Of a stretch of 35,048 nt of DNA, positions 1 through 8,144 are shown piece after piece. Every line of letters starts with the position of its first letter. The stretch's first letter is position 1. A program made the position numbers and the translations under genes. Location of the stretch: contig NVUB02000108.1 of NCBI GenBank assembly GCA_002401775.2, forward strand, positions 1-35,048. The letters run 5' to 3'. The notes below the pieces were generated by a model. That model made no database searches. It worked only from the letters and a program-made list of their open reading frames with translations, and had not been told where the DNA came from. Origin of the DNA: Ectothiorhodospiraceae bacterium. Its GTDB lineage: Bacteria; Pseudomonadota; Gammaproteobacteria; SZUA-152.

Positions 1-1
1 C

Positions 2-1312
2 GCCAACGCACTCATTGCCAACAATGATGACCGCCTCGGTAAAAACCTGTGGACGGCCGACGAAGATGGCGAAGCCATACAGCTCTATTCTGCCTTTAAC
101 GAGCGCGACGAGGCCCGCTTCATCGCCGAGCAGATTCAGGATTGGGTGGACAAAGGTAATCTTTACAAAGATAACGCCATTCTCTATCGCTCCAACGCCC
201 AATCGCGCGTTATTGAAGAAGCCTTGATTCAAGCAGGAATACCGTACCGTGTTTATGGCGGAATGCGCTTTTTTGAACGTGCCGAAATAAAAGATGCATT
301 GGCTTATTTACGCCTCATTGCCAATCGCAATGACGATGCCGCCTTTGAACGCGTCGTTAACACGCCTACCCGCGGCATTGGCGACAAAACGGTGAATGCC
401 GCCCGGCTCTACGCCCGCGAACATAGCGTCTCTTTGTGGAATGCCGCACAAGCTGTTGTTGAGCAAAAGCTGTTGCCTGCACGAGCAACCACTGCTTTAG
501 GCGCGTTTCTCGAATTAATCAGCATCATGGCCAACGACACCGCAGGCATGGATCTCTTCGAGCAATTGGAACATACCCTTCATCACAGCACCTTGTTGGA
601 CCATTACAAAAAAGACCGCGGTGAAAAAGGCCAGGCAAAAGTAGAAAACCTGGAAGAACTCGTTAATGCTGCCAAATACTTTGAGCAGGAAGAAACCCCT
701 GAAGATGAAGAAGAAATGGATGAGCTTTCTGCCTTTCTCTCCCACGCCGCATTAGAAGCGGGCGACAACCAAGCGGATGGCTCACAAGACGGCGCACAAA
801 TGATGACGCTGCACTCGGCCAAGGGCCTCGAATTTCCACAGGTGTTTTTAGCTGGTGTGGAAGAAGGCCTGTTCCCACATCAAATGTCCCTGGACGAACC
901 GGGCCGTCTCGCCGAAGAACGTCGGCTTTGTTATGTCGGTATTACCCGCGCCCGACAACGTTTATTTCTGACACATGCCGAAACCCGCCGACTCTATGGT
1001 AACGAAACCTACCCACACCGCTCGCGGTTCATTAGCGAGATTCCCGCCGAACTCATGGAAGAAGTACGCATGGGCGGCAACGTCAGCTATACCGGCAGAA
1101 GTACGCCCAGCTTTTCAACAGCACAGGAATCCACTGCGGGTGGAATGCGGCCGGGCATGACGTTAGGCCAACATGTGGTACATGCCAAATTTGGTGATGG
1201 TGTGGTTTTAAATGTCGAAGGTCAGGGGGCGCAAGCGCGCGTACAAGTCAATTTCGATGGCCTCGGTAGTAAATGGTTAATGATGGAATACGCCAAACTG
1301 GAAGTCTGCTAA
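2..1312 (+). CDS. uvrD: DNA helicase II UvrD, C-terminal part (5' end outside window)
   Basis: This is a superfamily 1 DNA helicase acting in nucleotide-excision and mismatch repair. The frame is open from base 2, so about 436 residues of a protein that is usually about 720 are present. Visible helicase motifs are motif IV (LYRSNAQSR), motif V (TLHSAKGLEFPQVFLAGVEEG) split here as TLHSAKGLEF followed by GVEEGLFPH, and motif VI (CYVGITRAR). The first visible residues (NALIANNDDRLGKNLW) are typical of UvrD rather than Rep or PcrA. The C-terminal tail ends with a Tudor-like segment (GQHVVHAKFGDGVVLNVEG), as in UvrD. The Walker A and B motifs lie upstream of the window. No frameshift is seen. The next gene is 440 bp away, so uvrD probably ends its transcription unit here. 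Confidence 0.96.
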   Translation, partial: ANALIANNDDRLGKNLWTADEDGEAIQLYSAFNERDEARFIAEQIQDWVDKGNLYKDNAILYRSNAQSRVIEEALIQAGIPYRVYGGMRFFERAEIKDALAYLRLIANRNDDAAFERVVNTPTRGIGDKTVNAARLYAREHSVSLWNAAQAVVEQKLLPARATTALGAFLELISIMANDTAGMDLFEQLEHTLHHSTLLDHYKKDRGEKGQAKVENLEELVNAAKYFEQEETPEDEEEMDELSAFLSHAALEAGDNQADGSQDGAQMMTLHSAKGLEFPQVFLAGVEEGLFPHQMSLDEPGRLAEERRLCYVGITRARQRLFLTHAETRRLYGNETYPHRSRFISEIPAELMEEVRMGGNVSYTGRSTPSFSTAQESTAGGMRPGMTLGQHVVHAKFGDGVVLNVEGQGAQARVQVNFDGLGSKWLMMEYAKLEVC

Positions 1313-1754
1313 ACCGTCATCCCCGACCTTTAAATTCCAAGCGGTTCAAGAAATTGAGCCATACATTTTCTTTTTTGTGTATTTCGTTATACCTGTTACA
1401 TATTTCGAACAGCTCCCCCTGCCTCTGCATAAACAACAAAGACCATCCACTAAAAGAGGGGTCAAACGACAAGACAAGAAGTAGTGACAACATTTTGTTA
1501 GCTCACTGTAGTTAACCGCTGTAGTTAACCGATGTAGTTAACCGCTGTAATTAACCACGATTGTTAGACCACACCACCAACAAACCACAACGTTTATTAG
1601 CAATGACTAAACCTCTGCTAACTCCCCACTCTACCTAGTTTCTTAAAAACATACCGCCGACACTTCAAAAAACAACAGCATTATCTATAGTTTGGTTCTC
1701 AAGCCATTAAACGGATGCTTTTTTTCTAAATAGCCCAGTCCGGGAGGCACTACC
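1313..1754. other. 442-bp intergenic region uvrD to PhnD-like gene
   Basis: No convincing gene is seen. It holds a four-copy 13-bp tandem repeat (1507-1558) and presumably the promoter of the downstream binding-protein gene. A good Shine-Dalgarno sequence (GGGAGG, 1742-1747) sits 7 nt before the ATG at 1755. Confidence 0.6.
1507..1558. repeat. 13-bp tandem repeat, 4 copies
   Basis: Four head-to-tail copies of TGTAGTTAACCGC, at 1507-1519, 1520-1532, 1533-1545 and 1546-1558. The first three differ only in the last base and the fourth has two or three changes. Each unit contains the palindrome GTTAAC. It lies 195 bp after the uvrD stop. Confidence 0.9.
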
Positions 1755-2609
1755 ATGAATGCTCAAAAATCGATCACATTTTCAATTGCCGGCCTCATGG
1801 CATTAAGCTGGATACCCGCCGTTGCCGATATTAATTTAGGTGTTTTCCCTCGGCGGCCGGCAGCCATAACCACGAAAGCGTTCAAACCCCTGGCAGCCCA
1901 CCTTTCCGAAGTGATGGGCGAAAAGGTCACCTTATCAGTTTCTAAAAATTTCAAAGATTTCTGGAAAAAGCTCAAAGCAGGAAAATATGACCTGGTGCAC
2001 TACAACCAGTATCACTATCTATTGAGCCATAAAGAAATGGGATTTACCGTGATTATTGCCAATGAGGAAAAAGGCAGCAGGCTGATCGCTGGAGCCCTCT
2101 CCGTTCACGTCGACAGCGGCATCAAGAGCGTAAAAGACCTTAAAGGAAAAACGATCCTGTTTGGCGGCGGAAAAAAGGCTATGGGCAGCTATATTGCACC
2201 CATAGGCATACTGAAAAAGCATGGATTAGTTGCGGGAAAAGATTTCAAGGTTGCCTTTGCCAAAAACCCACCTAGCGCAGTCATTGGCGTCTATAACAAA
2301 GCCGCCGATGCCGCCGGGTCAGGCAACATCATCCTCAAAGTTAAAGGTGTAAAGAAAAAAATTGATGTCTCCAAGATGAGAATAGTTGAAGAAAGTGAAC
2401 CTTTTGTACACCTGAGCTGGGCCGTTAAAAAAGACTTCCCCGCTGATAAGGCCAAGAAAATTCAGGATGCCATGACAGCTCTATCTGGATCTGATAAAGG
2501 AAAAGCAATACTTAAATCAGCCAAAGTCACCGGGTTTTATGCCGTATCAGATGCCGATTTTGCAAAGGTGCGCGAAATTACAGAATATGCCATTGGTGAA
2601 AAATATTAA
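1755..2609 (+). CDS. PhnD-like periplasmic phosphate/phosphonate-type binding protein
   Basis: This is a periplasmic solute-binding protein of the PhnD (phosphate/phosphite/phosphonate) family, 284 residues, about the family length. Residues 1-24 are a signal peptide ending PAVA before DINLGVFPRRP. The family-type first strand (LGVFPRRPAAITTKAFKPL), the segment AGKYDLVHYNQYHYLL and the second-lobe segment VKDLKGKTILFGGG are all visible. No permease or ATPase gene (phnC/phnE) is nearby. Instead the next gene, 65 nt downstream on the same strand, is a chemoreceptor. This suggests the protein presents a ligand to that receptor rather than feeding a transporter. The ligand cannot be read from the sequence. 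The start is well set by GGGAGG 7 nt upstream. A second gene of this family occurs at 22463, also followed by a membrane sensor. Confidence 0.88.
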   Translation: MNAQKSITFSIAGLMALSWIPAVADINLGVFPRRPAAITTKAFKPLAAHLSEVMGEKVTLSVSKNFKDFWKKLKAGKYDLVHYNQYHYLLSHKEMGFTVIIANEEKGSRLIAGALSVHVDSGIKSVKDLKGKTILFGGGKKAMGSYIAPIGILKKHGLVAGKDFKVAFAKNPPSAVIGVYNKAADAAGSGNIILKVKGVKKKIDVSKMRIVEESEPFVHLSWAVKKDFPADKAKKIQDAMTALSGSDKGKAILKSAKVTGFYAVSDADFAKVREITEYAIGEKY

Positions 2610-2663
2610 CCCGGTGTGTTCATCCCACTTATTTACACCCATAGCGTAATAATCCAACTGCGT

Positions 2664-2677
2664 AGGATACGATTATC
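2664..2677 (+). promoter_or_regulatory. Ribosome binding site and ATC start codon of the MCP gene
   Basis: AGGA at 2664-2667 is followed after 7 nt by ATC AAA CTG AAA at 2675. No standard start codon exists in frame between the stop at 2663-2665 and the ATG at 2735, which lies in mid-membrane-helix. The ATC is therefore the best candidate, on sequence grounds only. Confidence 0.6.
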
Positions 2678-4291
2678 AAACTGAAACTTACTGCAAAATT
2701 CATTACGCCATTACTGAGTATTTCGCTGATAGTAATGGCCATTGGTGCGTACGTCCTCATTCAAGTAGTACAAGGAACTACGGCAGCGCAGATTAGTATC
2801 GCCCAAAGCGCATTGCAAACAGAACAAAACGTGGCAAAGGATAATGCACACGGAGCCCTTGTTTCCAAAGCGAATATCATTGGGCAATTTATGGCAAAAA
2901 CGGCTCCTGATCTAATTGCCGCTTTTGACTTTGAATCCCTTAAAGCCTATCAGTCCGTCGCAACTGCCGACAACGACATTATCTACGCTGCTTACCTAAA
3001 ACCCAATGGCGAAGCAATGACGGAGTACAGTACGCCCGCCGACAAAAATAATATCATCGAAAAAATCTACCCCATTTTTTATGACGATGAAAATCTCGGC
3101 TCTGTTTTACTCGGCATATCCGAGGTCAACGTTAATGCTGGCATTTCTAACAGCAATCTCCGAATAGCTGAAGGACTCAAAAAAGTTATATCATCCGGCA
3201 ATGAAGCACTTACACTGTTCATTACTATAATGACAATTGATACTGCCATTGTTTTGTCTTTACTCGGGGCGGCTATCTTTTTTCTGTTTAATCACTTTGT
3301 GATCAAACCAACAAAAGAAACGACACAACGCATCAATGAACTATGCGCTGACGGGGGTGATCTTACTTCACGTCTCCCCATTGACTATTCGGATGAAATT
3401 GGTGATTTGCGAATATCTGTTAATAATTTTGTTGCACAACTTCAAAAAATGATTTCTGATATTGTAAGTGATGTTAGTATTCTTTCCGATGAATCCATAA
3501 AGTTAAAAACAGCGGGCAATGAGCTTTCCATTACCTCTGACAGCCAAAGCATGGAAGCGACACAGGTGGCTACAGCCATTAATCAAATGTCGGCTACGGT
3601 ACATGAAGTCGCACGCAGTTCCAGCTCAGCGGCTGAAGCCACTCAAAAAGCATCACAACAAACGCAAGATGGAATACGCGTGGTCAACGACACCGTATCT
3701 GCCATTAACACTCTTGCCTCAGACGTTGAAAATGCATCCGAAGTTATTGCCGATCTCGCTAACAACATAAACAATATCAGCTCGGTTGTGGATGTCATTC
3801 GAGGGATAGCCGATCAAACCAACTTACTGGCACTCAATGCCGCCATAGAAGCAGCACGTGCTGGGGATCAGGGCCGAGGATTTGCCGTAGTGGCCGATGA
3901 GGTTCGCTCTTTAGCCTCTCGCACTCAGGAGTCTACCCAGGAAATTAATAAAATGATAGAGCACTTACAAATCGGTGCCAGTGATGCGGTTGCTGTTATG
4001 GAAAAAGGTAAATCGCAGGCAACTACGAGTGTCGAAATGGCCGCGCAGGCTGGCACTGCATTAGAGGAAATTACCCGAACAACTGAAACCGTGAATGATA
4101 TGAATACTCAAATAGCAACGGCAGCAGAACAGCAAAGCGCGGTTGCGGATGAAATTGATAAGAATGCGGAAAACATCAACGTTACCAGTAAAAAATCGGC
4201 CGACAGTGCCATACATATTGCCCGCTCTAGCGAGCAGCTATCAAACCTGTCTTCACATTTACAGAGTTTGACATCACAATTTAAAATCTAA
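2675..4291 (+). CDS. Methyl-accepting chemotaxis protein, probable ATC start
   Basis: This is a transmembrane chemoreceptor of about 538 residues if started at 2675. TM1 is roughly residues 9-31, the periplasmic sensor 32-178, TM2 about 180-206, HAMP about 207-260, then the signalling domain. The conserved hairpin tip is clear near residues 375-418 ([20 protein letters not shown], then [13 protein letters not shown]). The periplasmic part contains a Cache/PAS-like stretch ([15 protein letters not shown]). No CheR/CheB-tethering pentapeptide ends the protein. Start choice: the first in-frame ATG (2735) lies inside TM1 and has no Shine-Dalgarno sequence. Reading back to the in-frame stop at 2663 there is no ATG, GTG or TTG. 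ATC at 2675 sits 7 nt after AGGA (2664-2667) and gives the normal N-terminus [19 protein letters not shown] at 2672 is an alternative. It probably forms an operon with the PhnD-like gene upstream. Confidence 0.93.
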   Translation: MKLKLTAKFITPLLSISLIVMAIGAYVLIQVVQGTTAAQISIAQSALQTEQNVAKDNAHGALVSKANIIGQFMAKTAPDLIAAFDFESLKAYQSVATADNDIIYAAYLKPNGEAMTEYSTPADKNNIIEKIYPIFYDDENLGSVLLGISEVNVNAGISNSNLRIAEGLKKVISSGNEALTLFITIMTIDTAIVLSLLGAAIFFLFNHFVIKPTKETTQRINELCADGGDLTSRLPIDYSDEIGDLRISVNNFVAQLQKMISDIVSDVSILSDESIKLKTAGNELSITSDSQSMEATQVATAINQMSATVHEVARSSSSAAEATQKASQQTQDGIRVVNDTVSAINTLASDVENASEVIADLANNINNISSVVDVIRGIADQTNLLALNAAIEAARAGDQGRGFAVVADEVRSLASRTQESTQEINKMIEHLQIGASDAVAVMEKGKSQATTSVEMAAQAGTALEEITRTTETVNDMNTQIATAAEQQSAVADEIDKNAENINVTSKKSADSAIHIARSSEQLSNLSSHLQSLTSQFKI

Positions 4292-4484
4292 ATTTCTAAT
4301 TCTCTGAATATTTTGGTTGAATATCCTCAACCCGATTACCTGTAAAAATGAATACCATAACTATTGCTAACAGTACTAATAAATCACGAGAAGAAAATAT
4401 TCTTTTCATGCGGACCATTAGAGATTGGTTAATTAAATTACAAGTGACAACAGCTTTTATACATTCAATATATATATTTCGAAA

Positions 4485-4745
4485 TCAATTCATTGGCAAT
4501 CTAAAAATAAACACCGAACCTTCTCCCAGTGAGCTTTCTACCTTAATCTCTCCCTTCATCATAAGGCAAAATTTTCGGCTGATCGCCAAACCAAGTCCGG
4601 TTCCACCGAAACGGCGGGTAACTGAAGAATCCGCCTGAATAAAATCATTGAACAGTTTTTCTTGTTGTTCGGTAGATATTCCAATGCCAGTATCTTTCAC
4701 TTTAAAGACTAGCCATTTTAATTCTGAATCAACCTCGCTATCAAC
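4485..4745 (-). pseudogene. Histidine kinase ATPase-domain remnant
   Basis: On the minus strand the reading frame from an in-frame stop (4748-4746) to the stop at 4485 encodes only the last 85 or so residues of a histidine kinase. It includes the G1 box (VKDTGIGIS), an F-box-like stretch ([14 protein letters not shown]), the G2 box ([13 protein letters not shown]) and the family-typical end ([16 protein letters not shown]). There is no dimerisation domain, no phospho-accepting histidine and no N box. The fragment most resembles the ATPase domain of hybrid or barA-type kinases. No ATG is present and GTG at 4700 would begin inside the G1 box, so it is almost certainly a relic of deletion. It lies between the MCP gene and a broken porin-like gene, in an AT-rich stretch. 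Confidence 0.85.
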
Positions 4746-4770
4746 CTAACGAATGAATTCAAGAAAGGCA

Positions 4771-5874
4771 TCATAAAAACATCGCACTCCACTGCATACT
4801 TATATGATGATATCCTTCATTAGAAATATCGACTTTTCCAAATTCCATGGTCAACGCATGGTTTTTAATGATGTCATATCGAGCGCCTAGTAATGTACGT
4901 GAAGTCACAAACCCTGGGAATAATGATAAGTAAGCGTCATTCGTTACACCTGCTGACTCTTCACGCGCCCAAAAATTGTCCATTTTCGGGAAAACATATA
5001 ATCCACCTGAAAATATCCACTAGAAAACTGACTATCACTTTCAGATGTAGTGGAAATCACTTTGTTATCTAAAGAAAATAGTGCCGCTGTAATCTTCCAC
5101 TGTATCCAATCCCCGTAGAAAAATGCACCGACCACGTTTTGTTCAATTTCTTTTATCGATACGACTTCGCTTGCAAGTGTAGACGACACATAGAATGCCC
5201 CTAACCTGATGGGACCGAATTCATCTGGCTGGTATGTCAGCATCATCGCTAAAGCAGGTTCGAAATCTGAGGTTGAAAAATCAATAATATTCACTGCCTC
5301 AAGCCCTTCATTAGTTAATGCAGGCGCATAACCCACTGCAAAGGTATACCCCCAAAAACCATTACCAACTGTCTTATTACCTTCAATAAACACGCCAGTA
5401 AGGTGCGTCGGCAACACACCACCATCGTCTTCAAATTCTACAATGCTGGGCCGAGTCACTGACGCCATTAAATAACTACCGTGGTGATATTCCTGGTTCC
5501 AGAAACCCACTGGCGTATGAAATCGCCCTATCCACGCCGTATCCTGCTCACTCAGCGACCACCCCCCCCTGTAAACGCTCAGCCTCAAACTCATCTTCAG
5601 AGAGATATAACTCTCCCAATAGTCTGAGTCCGCCATGATTCATTGCAAAAAATGCGCTTGTGGATGCCTCTAGCTCATGTTCTTTAATATCCAGTTGGCT
5701 GGGGGCTCCTTTAACATTGTCAAAATGCACTCGAGGAAACGGCAAAAAATCCCTCTCGCCACCACCATCCAACGCCCAACTGCTGTTTATACACAACAAC
5801 ACCCCAATAGTCGCTAATGTTACAAAGTGATTTACACTGACACGTACATCCTGTTTACGTATTGCTAATTGCAC
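4771..5874 (-). pseudogene. Porin-like outer-membrane protein gene with two frameshifts
   Basis: Three overlapping minus-strand frames join into one protein of about 365 residues. They are 5874 to about 5570 (signal peptide VTLATIGVLLCINSSWA, then the mature N-terminus), about 5570 to about 4965 (middle), and about 4965 to 4771 (end, SMQWSAMFL). The alternating hydrophobic and polar strands rich in aromatic residues (AWIGRFHTPVGFWNQEYHHG, GAFYVSSTLASEV) look like a beta-barrel. The exact family is not recognised. The first shift is at a run of eight G (minus strand; C8 at 5562-5569 on plus). Nine or six G would restore ERLQGG-WSLSEQDTAW. The second is near 4965, where one missing G turns an expected GR-V-EESAG into a stop. 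Two shifts argue for decay, though the G8 tract alone would suggest phase variation. Sequencing error cannot be excluded. Confidence 0.75.
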
Positions 5875-6070
5875 TTAAATCCCCTATTTTCCTTGTATTA
5901 AACCGCTTTATTGAGTCATGAATCGTCTCCTGTTACCGGTTTCTTTAAATCCGGCCCGCTACATCCTATTTGACGCCTCCTGCATCGTAGGGTTAAATCG
6001 TCCCCACTTTGGGCCGACCGGTACACAAATCACTAGGCGCTCCCCCCCTCATTACTCAGGTAACTGCTTC

Positions 6071-7207
6071 ATGCATACATTACACCGGAAACGTCCAACC
6101 TTGCTGGCTACAGCATTTGTTCCTCTATTGGTTCCTCTGCTCCTCATCGCTCTACTGACGGGTTGTGGACAATCAGATAACACAAATACCGCTCCCTCTA
6201 TGACCGTTAAAGCAAAAACCTACAACTGGAAACTGGTGACGACCTGGCCACCAAACTTCCCCATCTTTCAGGAAGGCGTCGAACGTTTTGCTGACGACGT
6301 AAAAATACTCACTGGCGGACGACTCAACATTAAGGTCTATGCTGGCGGCGAATTAGTACCGCCATTACAAAGTTTCGACGCGGTTTCGCAAGGCACCGTT
6401 GAAATGAGCCATGGCGCTGCCTACTATTGGGCGGGAAAAATTCCTGCCGGACAATTTTTTACCGCCGTACCCTTTGGCATGAATGCACAGGGCATGAATT
6501 CCTGGTTATACGCCGGTGGCGGTCTGGAATTATGGCGCGAGCTGTACAAACCCCATAACCTCGTCCCCTTCCCCATGGGTAATACCGGCGTTCAAATGGG
6601 CGGCTGGTTCAACAAAAAAATTGACTCCATTGCCGACCTGAAAGGCCTGAAAATGCGCATCCCCGGCCTGGGTGGCAAAGTATTCGCCAAGGCGGGTGGT
6701 ACACCGGTACTCATGGCCGGCGGTGAAATCTATACGGCACTGGATCGTGGCACTATCGATGCTACCGAATGGGTTGGCCCATTTCACGACGAACGCCTCG
6801 GACTGTATCGTGCAGCCAAATACTATTACTACCCAGGCTGGCACGAGCCAGGTCCCGTGCTTGAACTTAACGTAAATACTACAGCATGGGGCAGCCTCAC
6901 TCCCGACTTGCAAAAAGCGATCGAAACCGCCGCCAGCGCCTCCAATCTTTGGATGCTGGCGCAGTTTGAAGCTAAAAACTTCGAAGCCCTTGCAAAGCTC
7001 AAAAACGAGCACCATGTACAGGTTTATGAATTTCCGGCTGAAGTCATCTCCGAATTACGCAAACTATCAACCGTGGTATTAGAAGAAGAAGCCGAGAAAA
7101 ATGCCGATTTCAAGCGCATTTATCAAGCTTATAAAACCTTCGCCGACAACCACGGTAGCTGGAGTGAGCTATCCGAAGAAGCCTACGCCAAGGCCCGTAA
7201 GCCTTGA
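6071..7207 (+). CDS. TRAP transporter substrate-binding lipoprotein (DctP/TakP-like)
   Basis: This is a periplasmic solute receptor of a tripartite ATP-independent transporter, 378 residues from the chosen start. The frame is open from an ATG at 5918. ATG 6071 is preferred because it gives a normal lipoprotein signal peptide with the lipobox LLTGC (Cys about residue 32). The mature part shows the DctP pattern: KLVTTWPPNFPIFQEG, AGGELVPPLQSFDAVSQGTV, DLKGLKMRIPGLGGKV with the conserved Arg that binds the substrate carboxylate, and ALDRGTIDATEWVGPFHDE. The EWVGP and YYYYPGWHEPGP segments match the TakP-type subfamily that binds 2-oxo or hydroxy acids, so such a ligand is likely but not proven. 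Its membrane partners are probably the dctQM pair at 8145-10021, which lie on the opposite strand beyond slyD, an uncommon arrangement. Confidence 0.93.
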   Translation: MHTLHRKRPTLLATAFVPLLVPLLLIALLTGCGQSDNTNTAPSMTVKAKTYNWKLVTTWPPNFPIFQEGVERFADDVKILTGGRLNIKVYAGGELVPPLQSFDAVSQGTVEMSHGAAYYWAGKIPAGQFFTAVPFGMNAQGMNSWLYAGGGLELWRELYKPHNLVPFPMGNTGVQMGGWFNKKIDSIADLKGLKMRIPGLGGKVFAKAGGTPVLMAGGEIYTALDRGTIDATEWVGPFHDERLGLYRAAKYYYYPGWHEPGPVLELNVNTTAWGSLTPDLQKAIETAASASNLWMLAQFEAKNFEALAKLKNEHHVQVYEFPAEVISELRKLSTVVLEEEAEKNADFKRIYQAYKTFADNHGSWSELSEEAYAKARKP

Positions 7208-7220
7208 AAGCAAATTAAGT

Positions 7221-7254
7221 ATTGAACGGTAACCACCATTAAACGGTAACCACA
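7221..7254. repeat. 17-bp tandem duplication after the TRAP binding-protein gene
   Basis: Two adjacent copies of ATTRAACGGTAACCACM (7221-7237 and 7238-7254) differ at two positions. They begin 14 nt after the stop codon at 7207. Confidence 0.85.
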
Positions 7255-7259
7255 TGGGA

Positions 7260-7329
7260 CGCTGAGACACGGAGATTCAGAGACTTTTATATATTTTCTC
7301 TGCGCCTCCGCGCCTCTGCGACCTCTGCG
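7260..7329. repeat. CTCTGCG-type repeat forming an imperfect hairpin
   Basis: The left arm 7260-7283 pairs with the right arm 7297-7320 in about 18 of 24 positions around a 13-nt AT-rich loop. The right arm is a periodic run of CTCTGCG/CTCCGCG units that continues to about 7329. The same repeat family recurs at 8086-8120, 33594-33627 and 33850-33877. The position between dctP and slyD would allow it to act as an attenuator or mRNA-stabilising hairpin, but there is no T-tract. Confidence 0.75.
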
Positions 7330-7390
7330 TCAAATACACTGAACCTCAAAGTACCCATTTTTAACCATTTGTAATAAACAAAGGATTCCC

Positions 7391-7873
7391 ATGACCATCG
7401 CAGAAAATAAAGTAATCACTCTGCACTACACCCTCACTGACGACGAAGGTACTGTCATCGACAAATCCGACGACGGCACCTTTTTATACCTGCACGGTGC
7501 CGGTAACATTATTCCCGGATTAGAAAGTGCTCTCACTGGTAAAACCTCGGGCGACGAACTAAAAGTTACCGTAGAACCGGAAAATGGTTACGGCGTACAC
7601 GATGAGGCTCGTAAAGAAACGGTACCACGGGAAATGTTTCCAAATGACAGCGAGATTGAAGCCGGTTCACAATTTCAGGCAGAAGGACCCGATGGCCAAA
7701 TGATTACGGTTACTGTTATTGCCGTCAATGATGAGACCGTCACCATTGACGGTAACCATCCGTTGGCCGGAATGCAGCTCAATTTTGATGTAAAAGTTAT
7801 TGACGTTCGTGATGCTTCGGCTGAAGAACAGGAACATGGCCATGCACACGGGCCTGAAGGCCACCATCATTAA
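7391..7873 (+). CDS. slyD: FKBP-type peptidyl-prolyl isomerase, SlyD family
   Basis: This is a cytoplasmic proline isomerase and chaperone, 160 residues. The FKBP part shows VITLHYTLTDDEGTVIDKSD at the N-terminus, then GAGNIIPGLESAL. The insert-in-flap chaperone domain follows from about residue 70 (ENGYGVHDEARKETVPREMF). Strands rejoin at NHPLAGMQLNFDVKV, which is strongly SlyD-like. The C-terminal tail (EEQEHGHAHGPEGHHH) is a short His-rich metal-binding tail, much shorter than that of E. coli SlyD. The start is supported by AAAGGA 6 nt before the ATG. A strong terminator follows at 7911. The gene is flanked on both sides by copies of the CTCTGCG/TTTGCG repeat family and sits between the parts of a TRAP system with no obvious functional link. 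Confidence 0.95.
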   Translation: MTIAENKVITLHYTLTDDEGTVIDKSDDGTFLYLHGAGNIIPGLESALTGKTSGDELKVTVEPENGYGVHDEARKETVPREMFPNDSEIEAGSQFQAEGPDGQMITVTVIAVNDETVTIDGNHPLAGMQLNFDVKVIDVRDASAEEQEHGHAHGPEGHHH

Positions 7874-7910
7874 ACGTAACGGCTTGCGTTGACATCAATT
7901 GATGTCGTCT

Positions 7911-7949
7911 AAAAAAAGGCCCGCACATGTGAATGTGCGGGCCTTTTTT
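7911..7949 (+). terminator. Rho-independent terminator after slyD
   Basis: The stem GGCCCGCACAT / ATGTGCGGGCC has a GTGA loop, is preceded by seven A and followed by six T. It would work on both strands, so it may also stop leftward transcription from dctQM. Confidence 0.93.
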
Positions 7950-8085
7950 GTTTAGCCTGAAAATTATACGTTATTTATCCAAAAATGCATCGACCAGAAC
8001 GTTGCATGACTACCGTATACGGTTCTGTAGTAGTGTTAACTGACAGGGTTGATATAACAAGGCCTGTAAAATTCGACAACTCTTT

Positions 8086-8122
8086 CTCAGCGTCCTTTGC
8101 GCCTTTGCGGCCTCTGCGTTTA
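8086..8122. repeat. TTTGCG/CTCTGCG repeat, single arm
   Basis: A periodic run of GCG-ending units of about 7 nt (CAGCGTC, CTTTGCG, CCTTTGCGG, CCTCTGCG) lies between the slyD terminator and the 3' end of dctM. It is the same family as 7297-7329 and 33850-33877. No second arm is seen close by. Confidence 0.75.
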
Positions 8123-8144
8123 CAACACATAATTTATGTAGGCC

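Noticed and set aside
4348-4638. Plus-strand frame of 96 codons after the MCP gene
   Set aside because: Its second half is antisense to the histidine-kinase remnant, whose motifs are unmistakable; it is a shadow frame.
5918-6070. Longer N-terminus for the TRAP binding protein
   Set aside because: It would bury the lipoprotein signal peptide 51 residues inside the protein; ATG 6071 gives a normal signal.
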